From Erysipelotrichaceae bacterium (GTDB taxonomy: Bacteria > Bacillota_I > Bacilli_A > Erysipelotrichales > Erysipelotrichaceae), in assembly GCA_017539105.1 (NCBI GenBank), contig JAFYHQ010000021.1, positions 1 through 46,091 on the forward strand: a stretch of DNA of 46,091 nt, written 5' to 3'. Both the position numbers and the translations under genes were made by a program. Of this stretch, positions 7,825 to 17,528 are shown piece by piece. Below the pieces are notes generated by a model. It had not been told where the DNA came from and did no database searches. It worked only from the letters and a program-made list of their open reading frames with translations. Each line of letters begins with the position of its first letter. Position 1 is the stretch's first letter.

Positions 7825-8985
7825 ATGAATAATCAGGCTTTTACGGAAAAGTACTATATCGACCGCAAAAATACTTCTTCGATCAAATGGGCAAGAGGAA
7901 AGCAGATGAACTGTCTGCCGATGTGGATCGCCGATATGGATTTCAAATGCAACGAGAGGATCATCGAACATCTGAATGACTTTATCGCTTATGGAGACTA
8001 CGGCTATGCGAATCTGCCGGAAGACTACTATGATACGGTGATCGCCTGGCACAGGAAGAGAAACGATGTCGTTTATAAGCAGGAATGGTTCCGGACTTCC
8101 AAAGGCGCCGTCGATGCGATGTATCAGGTCATTCACGCTCTGACAAAAGAGAATGATCCGATCATGATCAATACGCCGTTGTATCCTCCTTTCAAAGATA
8201 CGATCCTGAAAACGAAACGGAAAGTCGTGGAATCGAAACTGATCGATACGGATGGATACTTTACTTTCGATTATGCGGATATCAAAAAGAAATTCAAAGA
8301 AAAGAAAGTGAAAATGCTGATGCTGTGTTCTCCGCACAATCCGGTCGGAAGAGTCTGGAAGAAAGGCGAACTGGAAGAGTTGTTTGCGTTGTGCAAAAAG
8401 TACAAGGTCCTGGTCTGTTCCGATGAAGTCCATTCCGATATCATCATGCCGGATCAGACCTTCTATCCTGCGCTGTCATTCAAAGAATATCAGGATCTGA
8501 TCATCAGTATCATTGCCGCTTCCAAGTCCTTCTCTCTCGCTGTTTTCAGCCACAGCCATATCGTTATCGCAAACGAGAAACTGCGAAACCGCTTCATTTC
8601 TTACCAGCAGCTGCAGCATACGGGTGGCATCAACGCATTCAATGCGCTGCCGACTTACTATGCATACAAGTACGGAGAGGAATGGATGGATGCTTTGAAT
8701 AACGTGGTCTTTGAAAACTATCACTACATCCGGGAGCATCTTGGCAAATACCTGAATATGACATCGCTGGAAGGATCCTATCTGCTGTTCCTTGATCTGG
8801 GAGCATACAACGATCAGGAATCCGCTTCGAAGTGCCTGATTGAAAACTGCCATATCCTGACCAATCCGGGGGAAGATTTCTCCAAACGCTACAACAACTG
8901 GGTCAGGGTCAATCTGGCGACTTCCCTGGATAATATCAAGAAAGCAGTCAAAGCGATCACGAAATACATCAGAAGCACGAAATAA
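7825..8985 (+). CDS. PLP-dependent C-S lyase / aminotransferase, MalY/PatB family
   Basis: A 386-residue fold-type I PLP enzyme. The cofactor Lys is K234 in AASKSFSLA. D200 (in CSDEVHSD) pairs with the pyridine nitrogen, and the substrate-loop HNPVGRVW begins at residue 171. The N-terminal LPMWIADMDF is diagnostic of the MalY/PatB group, which cleaves cystathionine, cysteine or related thioethers. The family PSK-T-F-N-L-AG motif is altered to ASKSFSLAV. The gene has a GAGG ribosome binding site and a TATAAT about 20 bases before the start. A strong terminator follows. Confidence 0.88.
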   Translation: MNNQAFTEKYYIDRKNTSSIKWARGKQMNCLPMWIADMDFKCNERIIEHLNDFIAYGDYGYANLPEDYYDTVIAWHRKRNDVVYKQEWFRTSKGAVDAMYQVIHALTKENDPIMINTPLYPPFKDTILKTKRKVVESKLIDTDGYFTFDYADIKKKFKEKKVKMLMLCSPHNPVGRVWKKGELEELFALCKKYKVLVCSDEVHSDIIMPDQTFYPALSFKEYQDLIISIIAASKSFSLAVFSHSHIVIANEKLRNRFISYQQLQHTGGINAFNALPTYYAYKYGEEWMDALNNVVFENYHYIREHLGKYLNMTSLEGSYLLFLDLGAYNDQESASKCLIENCHILTNPGEDFSKRYNNWVRVNLATSLDNIKKAVKAITKYIRSTK

Positions 8986-9003
8986 CGACAGATTGCCAAC
9001 ATA

Positions 9004-9033
9004 AAGCCGTTTCCTCAGAAACGGCTTTTCTTT
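9004..9033 (+). terminator. Rho-independent terminator of the MalY/PatB-type gene
   Basis: A ten-bp perfect stem (aagccgtttc / gaaacggctt), loop CTCA, then TTCTTT. The A-rich upstream side is weaker, so the hairpin may terminate the convergent minus-strand operon only in part. Confidence 0.85.
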
Positions 9034-9060
9034 GATGTATCAGTGTAACTGGTGATCCTT

Positions 9061-9825
9061 CTATTGAATGGTCATGCCTCCATCGACCACGATATTGGCG
9101 CCATTGATATAGGATGCCTGATCCGAACACAAGAAACAGACGACATTCGCAATCTCTTCCGGTTCCGCCTTGCGCTGGATCGAACCGTAGCAGATGCAGT
9201 TTTCAGGATCATCGATGCCGATCTCGCGATAGTTCTCCATCGTCTTTTCCATCATGGAAGTATTGACCCAGCCCGGAGACACACAGTTGCAGCGCATTCC
9301 TTGCGAACCGTATTCGTTGGCGATATTCCGGGTCATCTCGATGACAGCGGCTTTGCTGGAACCGTAGCCGATCTCATACTTGTATCCCTGGATCCCGGAA
9401 ACCGAACCGAAATTGATGACCGTTCCCTTCTGTCCGATCAGGTAAGGGAGACAGTATTTCATCATCAGGAACGTTCCAAAGACATTGACTTCATAGATCT
9501 TACGGAAGTTGCTGAAACGGTAATTCTGTGCAAGTTCATAGTCTCCGCAGATCCCTGCCGTATTGACCAGGATATCGATGCGCCCTGTTTCTTTCACGAT
9601 CGCATCGATGCCATTTATGATCTCCTCTTCTTTTGTAATATCAAACGAAAAGACATTGACATCTTCCCTGTCATATGTTTCTTCTTCGACGATATGATCC
9701 AGCCGTTCACGGTCAAGGTCGATCATCACTACATGATAGCCCTCATCAAAAAAGCGTTTCACGATGCATCGACCGATCCCACCGCCGGCGCCTGTAACCA
9801 GGCATACTTTTTTATTGGTTTTCAT
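9061..9825 (-). CDS. Short-chain dehydrogenase/reductase
   Basis: A 254-residue classical SDR. The cofactor motif is TGAGGGIG (11-18), followed by NTAG (88-91) and catalytic Y154-x3-K158 with a Ser in NFGSVSG. D36 after the second strand suggests NAD(H) preference. The C-terminal GGMTIQ is typical of FabG-like oxidoreductases, but the substrate is not evident. It is the last gene of the minus-strand operon that begins with an ABC importer. That link suggests the imported compound or a derivative may be its substrate, which is inference. Confidence 0.88.
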   Translation of the reverse strand: MKTNKKVCLVTGAGGGIGRCIVKRFFDEGYHVVMIDLDRERLDHIVEEETYDREDVNVFSFDITKEEEIINGIDAIVKETGRIDILVNTAGICGDYELAQNYRFSNFRKIYEVNVFGTFLMMKYCLPYLIGQKGTVINFGSVSGIQGYKYEIGYGSSKAAVIEMTRNIANEYGSQGMRCNCVSPGWVNTSMMEKTMENYREIGIDDPENCICYGSIQRKAEPEEIANVVCFLCSDQASYINGANIVVDGGMTIQ

Positions 9826-9866
9826 AAGCTTTATCTGCCGATCGGTTCCCTGAAACGATCCATGCG

Positions 9867-10241
9867 CTAGTAGCAGACCTCCATGATATTCTCTTCGAAC
9901 ATGATTGCCCTGAATTCCTGTCCTCCAACCGTATCCGGTTCATACAGGATCTCGTAGCCATCCGCTTTCGTTTTATTTAAAATCTCTTCGAATTTCTCTT
10001 TGCTGTCGACTTTGATGCAGATGTGGATATAACCGGCATCGTTCCTGTCTTTCACGACATCGATGACCTCGGGCTTGCTCATAAGCTCGATCTTCGGATT
10101 CTCATCGAATTTCATGATATAGGAACGGTAACCGTTATCCTCGTTGTATTCCGCATGAACGGTCGCGCCGAAGTAATCCTCAAAAAATTTTCGTGCTCCT
10201 TCAAGGTCTTTCACCATCAGACCTACATTGCTGATTCTCAT
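9867..10241 (-). CDS. VOC family (glyoxalase/dioxygenase fold) protein
   Basis: A 124-residue single-module VOC protein: MRISNVGLMVKDLEGARKFF opens the first beta-alpha-beta unit, and HICIKV and IMEVCY provide the usual metal-site strands (His and the final Glu). The start at 10241 is supported by AAGGAG at 10251-10256, nine bases upstream; an in-frame ATG at 10274 would overlap the ABC gene. It lies between the ABC transporter and the dehydrogenase in one operon. The substrate is unknown. Confidence 0.82.
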   Translation of the reverse strand: MRISNVGLMVKDLEGARKFFEDYFGATVHAEYNEDNGYRSYIMKFDENPKIELMSKPEVIDVVKDRNDAGYIHICIKVDSKEKFEEILNKTKADGYEILYEPDTVGGQEFRAIMFEENIMEVCY

Positions 10242-10260
10242 ATTCCCCTTCTCCTTGCAG

Positions 10261-11007
10261 TCATTCTTCTTCATTCCGTAAGATCCTACGCAGGAATCTT
10301 CTGGTCGCTTCCTCTTTCGGATCGCTTAAGATCTCTTTTGCCGGGCCTTCTTCGACGACAACGCCGTTTTCCATGAATATGACCCGATCTGCCACATTCC
10401 GGGCAAACTCCATTTCATGCGTGACAATGACCATGGTCGTACCCTCTTCGGCCAGTTTGACCATAACATCTAGCACTTCTCCGGTCAGTTCCGGATCAAG
10501 CGCAGAGGTCGGTTCGTCAAAGAATATGACCTCCGGATTGGCAGCCAATGCCCGGGCGATCGCCACACGCTGCTGCTGTCCGCCTGAAAGCTGGTCGGGA
10601 TAATAATTGGCCCGATCTGTCATGCCTACTTTTTCCAGCATCTTCATGGAAATCTCTTCCGCCTGTTTCTGATCCATTTTCCGGGCAACGACAAGACCTT
10701 CCATGACATTCTGCAATGCGGTCTTGTTGCGGAAGAGATTGAAACTCTGGAAGACGAAGCCCATTTTCATCCGCAGTTCCTTGATCTCTTTGCGGGTGAT
10801 GCTGCGGATCTCCTTGCTGAGATCATCAAAAGTATAGATCCCGTCATCCGCCTGTTCCAGAAACGCCATGCATCTCAGCAATGTCGTTTTTCCGGAACCC
10901 GAAGAACCGATGATGGCGATGACCTCTCCTTCATCCACCTGGAAATCGATCCCCTTGAGGACCTGATTGTTTCCAAACGATTTATGCAGATTCTTAACCC
11001 CTAACAT
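10261..11007 (-). CDS. Polar amino acid ABC transporter ATP-binding protein
   Basis: A 248-residue ATPase of the GlnQ/HisP type. Walker A is GSSGSGKTT (about 34-42), the signature is LSGGQQQR and Walker B is VIFFDEP with the following SALD. It would drive amino acid uptake with the adjacent permease; its ATG follows the permease stop immediately. The C-terminal [10 protein letters not shown] element is common in this group. Confidence 0.93.
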   Translation of the reverse strand: MLGVKNLHKSFGNNQVLKGIDFQVDEGEVIAIIGSSGSGKTTLLRCMAFLEQADDGIYTFDDLSKEIRSITRKEIKELRMKMGFVFQSFNLFRNKTALQNVMEGLVVARKMDQKQAEEISMKMLEKVGMTDRANYYPDQLSGGQQQRVAIARALAANPEVIFFDEPTSALDPELTGEVLDVMVKLAEEGTTMVIVTHEMEFARNVADRVIFMENGVVVEEGPAKEILSDPKEEATRRFLRRILRNEEE

Positions 11008-11754
11008 TTACTTCACCTTCCATCTGGATTTATGAGCCAGATTCTCCGCTTCCACGGCTTCAATCGCCTGCTTGACTTCAATCGGCTGTTTCCATTCCAG
11101 TCTTCTTTCAAAGTCAGACTGCAGACGGGTCAGTACGGTACAGATCATCAGATAGATGAAACCCGTTTCCATATACATCCAGAACGGTTCGTAATAGACC
11201 GCCGCGATCCTCTTGGCAACCGACATCATTTCGATGACAGTGATGGAAGATGCCAGCGAAGTATCCTTGGTCATGCCGATCAGGGAACTGAACAAAGGCG
11301 GGAAAGCGATACGCGCAGCCTGGGGCAGCACGATACGGGTCATGACCTGGAAATAGTTTAATCCGATCATATATCCCGCTTCCGTCTGACCGATCGGAAC
11401 CGCCTGTATGGCGGAACGGATGATCTCGCTGTTATAGGCAGCCAGATTCAAAGAAAAAGCGATCACGGCTGCCGGAAATCCTTTGAAATAGATGCCAAAG
11501 GAAGGAAGGCCGTAAAAGATCACGAACAGCTGCAGCATCAATGGCGTCCCGCGGAAGATCCACACATAGAAACGGGCAAACTGTTTCAAACCCTTGATTT
11601 CCGCAACCTGAACCAATGCTAAAATCAATGCCAGGATCAGCCCGAAAAAGAACGATAATACCGTCAAAGGAATGGTGATCTTCAGGCACTGAATCAGCAG
11701 TTTCGGAAACGATTCAACCAATATCCTGACGATTCTGAAGAAGCGATCGCTCAT
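11008..11754 (-). CDS. Polar amino acid ABC transporter permease
   Basis: A 248-residue HisM/GlnP-type permease with about five membrane segments. The cytoplasmic EAA loop is visible around IGLNYFQVMTRIVLPQAARI (about 131-150). A ribosome binding site GGAGG stands before its ATG. It is separated from the binding-protein gene by a strong hairpin and directly precedes the ATPase gene. Confidence 0.93.
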   Translation of the reverse strand: MSDRFFRIVRILVESFPKLLIQCLKITIPLTVLSFFFGLILALILALVQVAEIKGLKQFARFYVWIFRGTPLMLQLFVIFYGLPSFGIYFKGFPAAVIAFSLNLAAYNSEIIRSAIQAVPIGQTEAGYMIGLNYFQVMTRIVLPQAARIAFPPLFSSLIGMTKDTSLASSITVIEMMSVAKRIAAVYYEPFWMYMETGFIYLMICTVLTRLQSDFERRLEWKQPIEVKQAIEAVEAENLAHKSRWKVK

Positions 11755-11771
11755 AATATACCTCCAAAGAA

Positions 11772-11799
11772 AATCAGCGATAAATGAATATCGCTGATT
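11772..11799 (-). terminator. Intercistronic hairpin, partial terminator or mRNA stabiliser
   Basis: A perfect 11-bp stem (aatcagcgata / tatcgctgatt) with a six-base loop lies between the binding-protein and permease genes. On the minus strand it is followed by TTTCTTT. Such hairpins commonly raise the ratio of binding protein to membrane parts by attenuation or by protecting the upstream mRNA. Confidence 0.7.
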
Positions 11800-11821
11800 C
11801 TGATATCTGATTTTCTATTGC

Positions 11822-12631
11822 TTAGTTCAAAGGATTGTTTGTCAGATCATCATAGAACCATTTCTCTGACAGTTCCTTCAGTTTGCCGCTGTCTCTTAAT
11901 TCTTTCAGTGCGGCATTGAATTCCGCCAGCAGTCTTTCTTCACCCTTGCGGCAAGGAATCGAGACTTCGTTGACATCCGTTTCGATCACGAAAGCGACTT
12001 CCAGTTCCGCTTCCGGATGATTCTTCAGATATTCACCCATGACGATATTGTTGAACATACAGAAATCGGCAGTGCCATTGATGACAGCCTGCGCGCACTG
12101 GTCGGTATTGTCGATCGGAACGATCTCTGCGCCTAAAGCTTCCAACTTGCTTGCCCAGGAGTTCGTGGCATTGGTCGCGACCTTCTTGCCTTTGATATCA
12201 TCCAGAGAATGAAGACCGACTTCATTGCCCGTTTTGACGACGACCTGTCTGCCGGTAAACAGATACGGATCGGAGAAATCATATTTTTCTCTTCTCTCAT
12301 CGGTCGCGGTAACATCGGCGATAACCGTATCCCAGCGCTGAGAATCGATACCTATCAGCAAGGCATCCCATTCCGCCATGACGAATTCGACTTCGACGCC
12401 GATATGCTCGGCAACCGCCGTAGCGACATCCACGTCATAGCCCGCATAATTGCCATCGTCATCGACGAAATTGAACGGAGGATAAGTTCCTTCGATACCG
12501 ACAACAAGCTTTCCGTTCTCTCTGATCGTATCCAGCTGGTCTTTCGCTGTTTCCGGTTCCTCTTTCTTGGCACAGCCGGTCAATGCCGTTACGATCATCA
12601 GGAAGATCAGTAAAATCGTAATTTTTTTCAT
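11822..12631 (-). CDS. Amino acid ABC transporter substrate-binding lipoprotein
   Basis: A 269-residue family 3 solute-binding protein. The start at 12631 has AAAGAGG seven bases upstream; an in-frame ATG at 12694 lacks one. A signal peptide ends in the lipobox LTGC. The mature domain has the typical GIEGTYPPFNFVDDDG opening, ADVTATDERRE and the amino-acid-contact region FSDPY. It is similar to cystine and polar amino acid binding proteins, but the ligand cannot be fixed. It heads the operon with permease, ATPase, VOC protein and SDR. A palindrome lies beside the putative -10 region. Confidence 0.9.
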   Translation of the reverse strand: MKKITILLIFLMIVTALTGCAKKEEPETAKDQLDTIRENGKLVVGIEGTYPPFNFVDDDGNYAGYDVDVATAVAEHIGVEVEFVMAEWDALLIGIDSQRWDTVIADVTATDERREKYDFSDPYLFTGRQVVVKTGNEVGLHSLDDIKGKKVATNATNSWASKLEALGAEIVPIDNTDQCAQAVINGTADFCMFNNIVMGEYLKNHPEAELEVAFVIETDVNEVSIPCRKGEERLLAEFNAALKELRDSGKLKELSEKWFYDDLTNNPLN

Positions 12632-12669
12632 TTTGTACCTCTTTCTCTTTAACAGAATGTTATATTTTA

Positions 12670-12684
12670 TAACGAATATCGTTA
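12670..12684. promoter_or_regulatory. Palindrome TAACGA-ATA-TCGTTA, possible operator
   Basis: Perfect 6-bp arms separated by three bases. On the minus strand the palindrome abuts TATAAA (12666-12671), a likely -10 for the binding-protein operon. Its position suits a repressor site. No cognate regulator gene is adjacent. Confidence 0.4.
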
Positions 12685-12733
12685 CATTAATCATATCTCA
12701 GAAAGAAACGATAGAAAAGCGGAATGCCCGATA

Positions 12734-12760
12734 GAAAAAACACAACAGACTGCAGTGTTT
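12734..12760 (-). terminator. Possible terminator of the AI-2E family gene
   Basis: On the minus strand AAACAC and GTGTTT can pair around an 11-base loop and are followed by TTTTCT. The stem is short, so this is a weak call. Confidence 0.4.
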
Positions 12761-12776
12761 CTCATGTCTGAAACCG

Positions 12777-13823
12777 TTATTCGTTTTCTTTTTTCTCGCG
12801 TGTTACAAAGAACGATAAGGCCGTCGGGAATCCGAACATGCCTACCGGTCCCAAAAGCTTCAGGCCGACGATCATCGAGAACAGGGTCGCCAGAGGATGC
12901 AGACCCAGATTGGTTCCTACCATCTTCGGTTCGATGATGTTCCGGATGAAAGAGATGATCGTATAAAGGATCAGCAGTTCGATGCCCAGAAGGACATTGC
13001 CGATGATCAGGCAGCTGATCGCCCATGGGATCAGGACCGTACCGACACCCAGTACCGGCAGGATATCCAGAAAAGCGATAGCCAGCGACCACATGATCGG
13101 ATTGCTGACACGGAAAATGGTCAGTCCGATGGACAGTTCAATGAACGTGATGCCCATGATCTGCGCATAGGCAACCAGGATCTTTAAGAGCGTATTCTCG
13201 CAGAAATCTCTGATTTCATAGAGCACTTCAACGAAATGATCCGGCAGTGAACCGGTGAACCAGTTGGCGATCTTTTCATAGTCGGTGACGAAGTAGAATG
13301 AAGTCACCAGCATGATGATGACAGAGGCCAGAAGATTCGGGGCGCTGGTGATCATATTGGTAGTCAGATTGACCAGGCCGCTGGCCAGCGAAGACAGTCC
13401 CGATTTCACGGCTTCAAATACCGATCCGGTGATATCGTTCCAGGAATTCTGGATAAAATCCGGAAGCAGATCGCTGTAGTGTTCGACGATCTGTTCCATG
13501 GATGTGATATAAGGTTCGATCGTGGTTTTGTAGAAGTTCGGCATGGCTTTGATGAAGTCCCCGACTTTGTTGATGCCCATCGTCACCAACAGCGTGATGA
13601 TCAGCGCAATGACCACGTATGTAATGATCAGGGTAATGATCCGATATAAGACTTTATCTGCCTTGAACAGCTTATGACTCAAGCGGATCGTGTTGTAGGC
13701 AAACAGAAAACCAAGCAGAAACGGCAGGATGATGTCCAGCACGTATCTGACTCCCAGATATATCAAAGCAACGATGACTGCTATATAGGCACAATTGATG
13801 ATAAATTCTTTCTTTCTTTTCAT
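12777..13823 (-). CDS. AI-2E family transporter (YtvI/PerM-like membrane protein)
   Basis: A 348-residue membrane protein of the AI-2E transporter family. It has paired N-terminal membrane segments (about 10-45), another near 60-85, a long extracytoplasmic amphipathic region (about 90-150), and the conserved C-terminal cluster with the PxLG motif in LDILPVLGVGTVLIPWA. IIEPKMVGTNLGLHPL is also typical. Family members export signals, sodium or other solutes; the substrate here is not predictable. It begins with a leaderless-type -10. Confidence 0.88.
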   Translation of the reverse strand: MKRKKEFIINCAYIAVIVALIYLGVRYVLDIILPFLLGFLFAYNTIRLSHKLFKADKVLYRIITLIITYVVIALIITLLVTMGINKVGDFIKAMPNFYKTTIEPYITSMEQIVEHYSDLLPDFIQNSWNDITGSVFEAVKSGLSSLASGLVNLTTNMITSAPNLLASVIIMLVTSFYFVTDYEKIANWFTGSLPDHFVEVLYEIRDFCENTLLKILVAYAQIMGITFIELSIGLTIFRVSNPIMWSLAIAFLDILPVLGVGTVLIPWAISCLIIGNVLLGIELLILYTIISFIRNIIEPKMVGTNLGLHPLATLFSMIVGLKLLGPVGMFGFPTALSFFVTREKKENE

Positions 13824-13829
13824 ACTTCT

Positions 13830-13835
13830 ATTCTA
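13830..13835 (-). promoter_or_regulatory. TAGAAT -10 element, six bases before ATG (leaderless)
   Basis: On the minus strand TAGAAT is followed by AGAAGT and the ATG at 13823. Confidence 0.7.
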
Positions 13836-13851
13836 ATCCAATCCAAGGTTG

Positions 13852-13872
13852 AAAAAAAGTAGCAATGCTACT
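13852..13872 (-). terminator. Terminator overlapping the PPase-like gene stop
   Basis: On the minus strand the stem AGTAGC/GCTACT with a three-base loop is followed by a run of T. The gene's stop codon (13868-13870) lies within the 5' arm. Confidence 0.75.
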
Positions 13873-14254
13873 CTGTTTCGCTCCAGGAAGGAATGCTTTT
13901 GCCCCGTTTGAGCAGGACCGATTTCTGATAATCCGTACAGTTGAGAAATTCTAATACTTCTTCGCATTCCTCATCGCTTAAGCCTACCAGCGTTTTCACT
14001 TCGAAACGCTTGTTGATGATATCGGCACAAAGCGCGATGGCGTTGACTTTGTTGTCTTTTCCCGATTTGAAGACTTCGATCGGTGTTTCGTTGCCTTTAT
14101 CCAGCGTCTTGACATAACCAAAATCGCAAGGATAAGTCAAAGAAGGATAGGTCTTATGGACGCTGCCCTTTTTATTTGTAACCTTGAAATCTCCCGAGGA
14201 ATATAACGTATCTACTTTCTGCCAGAAAAAAGCATTGTTTTCAAATTCTTTCAT
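13868..14254 (-). CDS. Inorganic pyrophosphatase-like small protein
   Basis: A 128-residue soluble protein. The segment around YPSLTYPCDFGYVKT resembles the YPxDYGY core of family I pyrophosphatases and of a short Bacillota group annotated as PPase-like. The expected metal-binding D-G-D-P-L-D-V region reads NETPIEVF, so the key Asp residues are replaced. Pyrophosphatase activity is therefore doubtful. The upstream leader contains AGGA about ten bases before the ATG. The family link rests on motif resemblance only. Confidence 0.55.
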   Translation of the reverse strand: MKEFENNAFFWQKVDTLYSSGDFKVTNKKGSVHKTYPSLTYPCDFGYVKTLDKGNETPIEVFKSGKDNKVNAIALCADIINKRFEVKTLVGLSDEECEEVLEFLNCTDYQKSVLLKRGKSIPSWSETE

Positions 14255-14327
14255 AAATCGTCGTCCTATAGATGATAATATAACATATTACAATGCTCTT
14301 GTAAATATTTTCTAAAAATGAAAAAAA

Positions 14328-14882
14328 TTACATATTCTTGCGCAGATGCATGTGCAGCAGTTCCATGAGTCTGTCAAGATCGTATTCTTCATACCGTTCC
14401 ATCGTTTTCAGCAAGATGCATAAACAGGCAAACGCATCGGATTTCGCGTTGTGATGGCTCAGATCGATATCCAGATATTCGCTGACGGTATTGAGCTTAT
14501 GATCTCTCAGTTCCGGAAAGACTCTTCTGGATAAACGTACGGTGTCCAGGAATGGATTTTTGAAATGTTTCAGGCCATAGACATCACACATCGCATTGAG
14601 TACCGTGATATCAAACATCGCGTTGTGCGCTACGATAACGGCATCATTCAGGATTTCCGCCAGTTCGTCATAAAAGAAAACGAATTCCGGTTCATCCTGC
14701 ACATCTTCGGGATAGATGCCATGTATATGGGAATTGGTGAAATAGTTGTACTGATGATGGGGACGGAAATACCACTCGAAGGAATCCAGGATCTCTCCTT
14801 CCTCATAGATCGCGATCCCCAGGGAACACGCCGATGCGTAATGGGAATTCGCCGTCTCGAAATCCAAAGCGATGATCCTCAT
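14328..14882 (-). CDS. DEDDh-type 3'-5' exonuclease (DnaQ/PolC epsilon-like)
   Basis: A 184-residue exonuclease domain protein. Exo I is LDFETAN (D7, E9), Exo II is VAHNAMFDI with the metal-ligand Asp, and Exo III is HNAKSDA with the general-base His and final Asp. It lacks polymerase or helicase domains, so it is a stand-alone proofreading or repair/degradation nuclease. Its ATG overlaps the stop of the upstream membrane-protein gene by four bases, indicating coupling. Confidence 0.9.
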   Translation of the reverse strand: MRIIALDFETANSHYASACSLGIAIYEEGEILDSFEWYFRPHHQYNYFTNSHIHGIYPEDVQDEPEFVFFYDELAEILNDAVIVAHNAMFDITVLNAMCDVYGLKHFKNPFLDTVRLSRRVFPELRDHKLNTVSEYLDIDLSHHNAKSDAFACLCILLKTMERYEEYDLDRLMELLHMHLRKNM

Positions 14883-15316
14883 TTGATCGTTTTCTTCTTT
14901 CCTTTTACGAAACGGTTCATATTCGCTTCAAATAACGTTTTCGAGAATGCTTCGATCTTCTCGACCGTTCCATTCTCCAGTTCGATATACAGATAATCCC
15001 GATTGGCGCTCCAGGTATAGTACCAGGAGCTGATCTCATCGTAATAGATCAGCACACAGCTGTTCTTGTCCGCCTTATTGAACATCACCAGATATTCCTG
15101 AAAAAACTCCATCAGATGGACTTTAGGCATGAACAGAAGCACGCACAGAGACGTCAGGATCAGGGCTGCTCCATAGAAACGCGAGATCTCCAAAGTGAAA
15201 GAAAAAAGCCCCAGCAGGATAAATACGATAAACAGCCAGTCCGGTTTCGCATCGATCTTGCTGATCGGAAAGACATCGACAGGCAGATTGCGGGTCTTCA
15301 GTTCTTTCGATTTCAT
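14879..15316 (-). CDS. Small two-TM membrane protein of unknown function
   Basis: The 145-residue form starts at 15316, because the -10 element lies just upstream of that ATG; a longer reading to 15346 would start upstream of the promoter. Two membrane segments (about residues 28-45 and 48-64) are followed by a cytoplasmic beta-rich domain with LIYYDEISSWYY and LYIELENGTVEKI. The layout recalls PH-like YcxB-type proteins, but no family can be named. It heads the operon with the exonuclease. Confidence 0.7.
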   Translation of the reverse strand: MKSKELKTRNLPVDVFPISKIDAKPDWLFIVFILLGLFSFTLEISRFYGAALILTSLCVLLFMPKVHLMEFFQEYLVMFNKADKNSCVLIYYDEISSWYYTWSANRDYLYIELENGTVEKIEAFSKTLFEANMNRFVKGKKKTIK

Positions 15317-15322
15317 ATCATA

Positions 15323-15328
15323 AGTATA
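15323..15328 (-). promoter_or_regulatory. TATACT -10 element, six bases before ATG (leaderless)
   Basis: On the minus strand TATACT is followed by TATGAT and the ATG at 15316. The divergent tgt gene starts only 37 bases away. Confidence 0.7.
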
Positions 15329-15329
15329 A

Positions 15330-16486
<1,157 letters not shown>

Positions 16487-16487
<1 letters not shown>

Positions 16488-17512
16488 TGAAACTGAGCGA
16501 CTTTGATTTCGATCTGCCGGAAGAACTGATCGCCCAGCATCCTACGGATAAACGGGATGATTCCCGTCTTTTGGTCCTTCATAAGAATACGGGAGAGATC
16601 GAACACCGGCATTTCTATGACATTATCGATTATCTCAAACCGGGCGATGTGCTTGTCCGTAACAATTCCAAGGTCATTCCTGCCAGACTTTATGGCACCA
16701 AGAAGGATACGGGAGCCAGAGTCGAAGTACTGATCCTGAAGATCGACAACGATGTCTGCGAATGTCTCTGCGGGAATGCCAAAGCGATCAAAGTCGGAAC
16801 TGTCATCGTTTTCTCGGACCGTCTTACGGGAGAATGCATCGAACGGAAAGAAGAAGGCATACGTATCTTCCGAATGCATTATGAAGGCGTTTTTCTTGAG
16901 ATCCTGCAGGAAATCGGCCTGATGCCGACACCTCCCTATATCCACGAAAAACTCAAAGACAATTCCCGCTACAACAACGTCTATGCCCAGATCAACGGCT
17001 CTGCCGCCTGCCCTACCGCAGGACTGCATTTTACCGAAGAACTGATTCAGAAAATAAAAGACAAAGGCATCGAGATCCTCGATATCACTCTCCATGTCGG
17101 TTTAGGTACTTTCAAACCGGTCAAGGAAGACAATATCGAAGATCACCGGATGCATAGCGAATACTATTCAATGGATGAAGAAACGGCGCAACGCCTGAAT
17201 CTGGCCAAGAAAGAAGACAGAAGGATCATCGCAGTCGGTACGACAACCACCCGGACCCTGGAAACCATCATCAGCAGATACGGCGAATTCAAAGCCTGTT
17301 CCGGTGAGACAGATATCTTCATCTATCCCCCTTACGAGTTCAAAAGCATCGACTGTCAGATCACCAATTTCCATCTGCCGAAATCGACCCTGATCATGAT
17401 GATCGCAGCCCAATGCTCAAGAGAAATGATCCTGCATGCCTATGAAGTCGCCATCGAACAAAGATATCGCTTCTTCTCCTTCGGCGACAGCATGTTTCTA
17501 ACAAACGAATAA
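16487..17512 (+). CDS. queA: S-adenosylmethionine:tRNA ribosyltransferase-isomerase
   Basis: A 341-residue protein of usual QueA length. It has the N-terminal LPEELIAQHPT.KRDDSRLLV signature, GTKKDTGARVEVL, and the conserved segments AGLHFTEEL and VGLGTFKPV. It transfers and rearranges the ribosyl part of SAM onto preQ1-tRNA to give epoxyqueuosine. The start codon overlaps the tgt stop (TGATG), so translation is coupled. Confidence 0.97.
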
Positions 17513-17528
17513 ACAGAGAGAAAAAACT

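Noticed and set aside
7537-8433. 298-codon minus-strand frame across the aminotransferase start
   Set aside because: It is antisense to two well-supported genes and has no recognisable domain.
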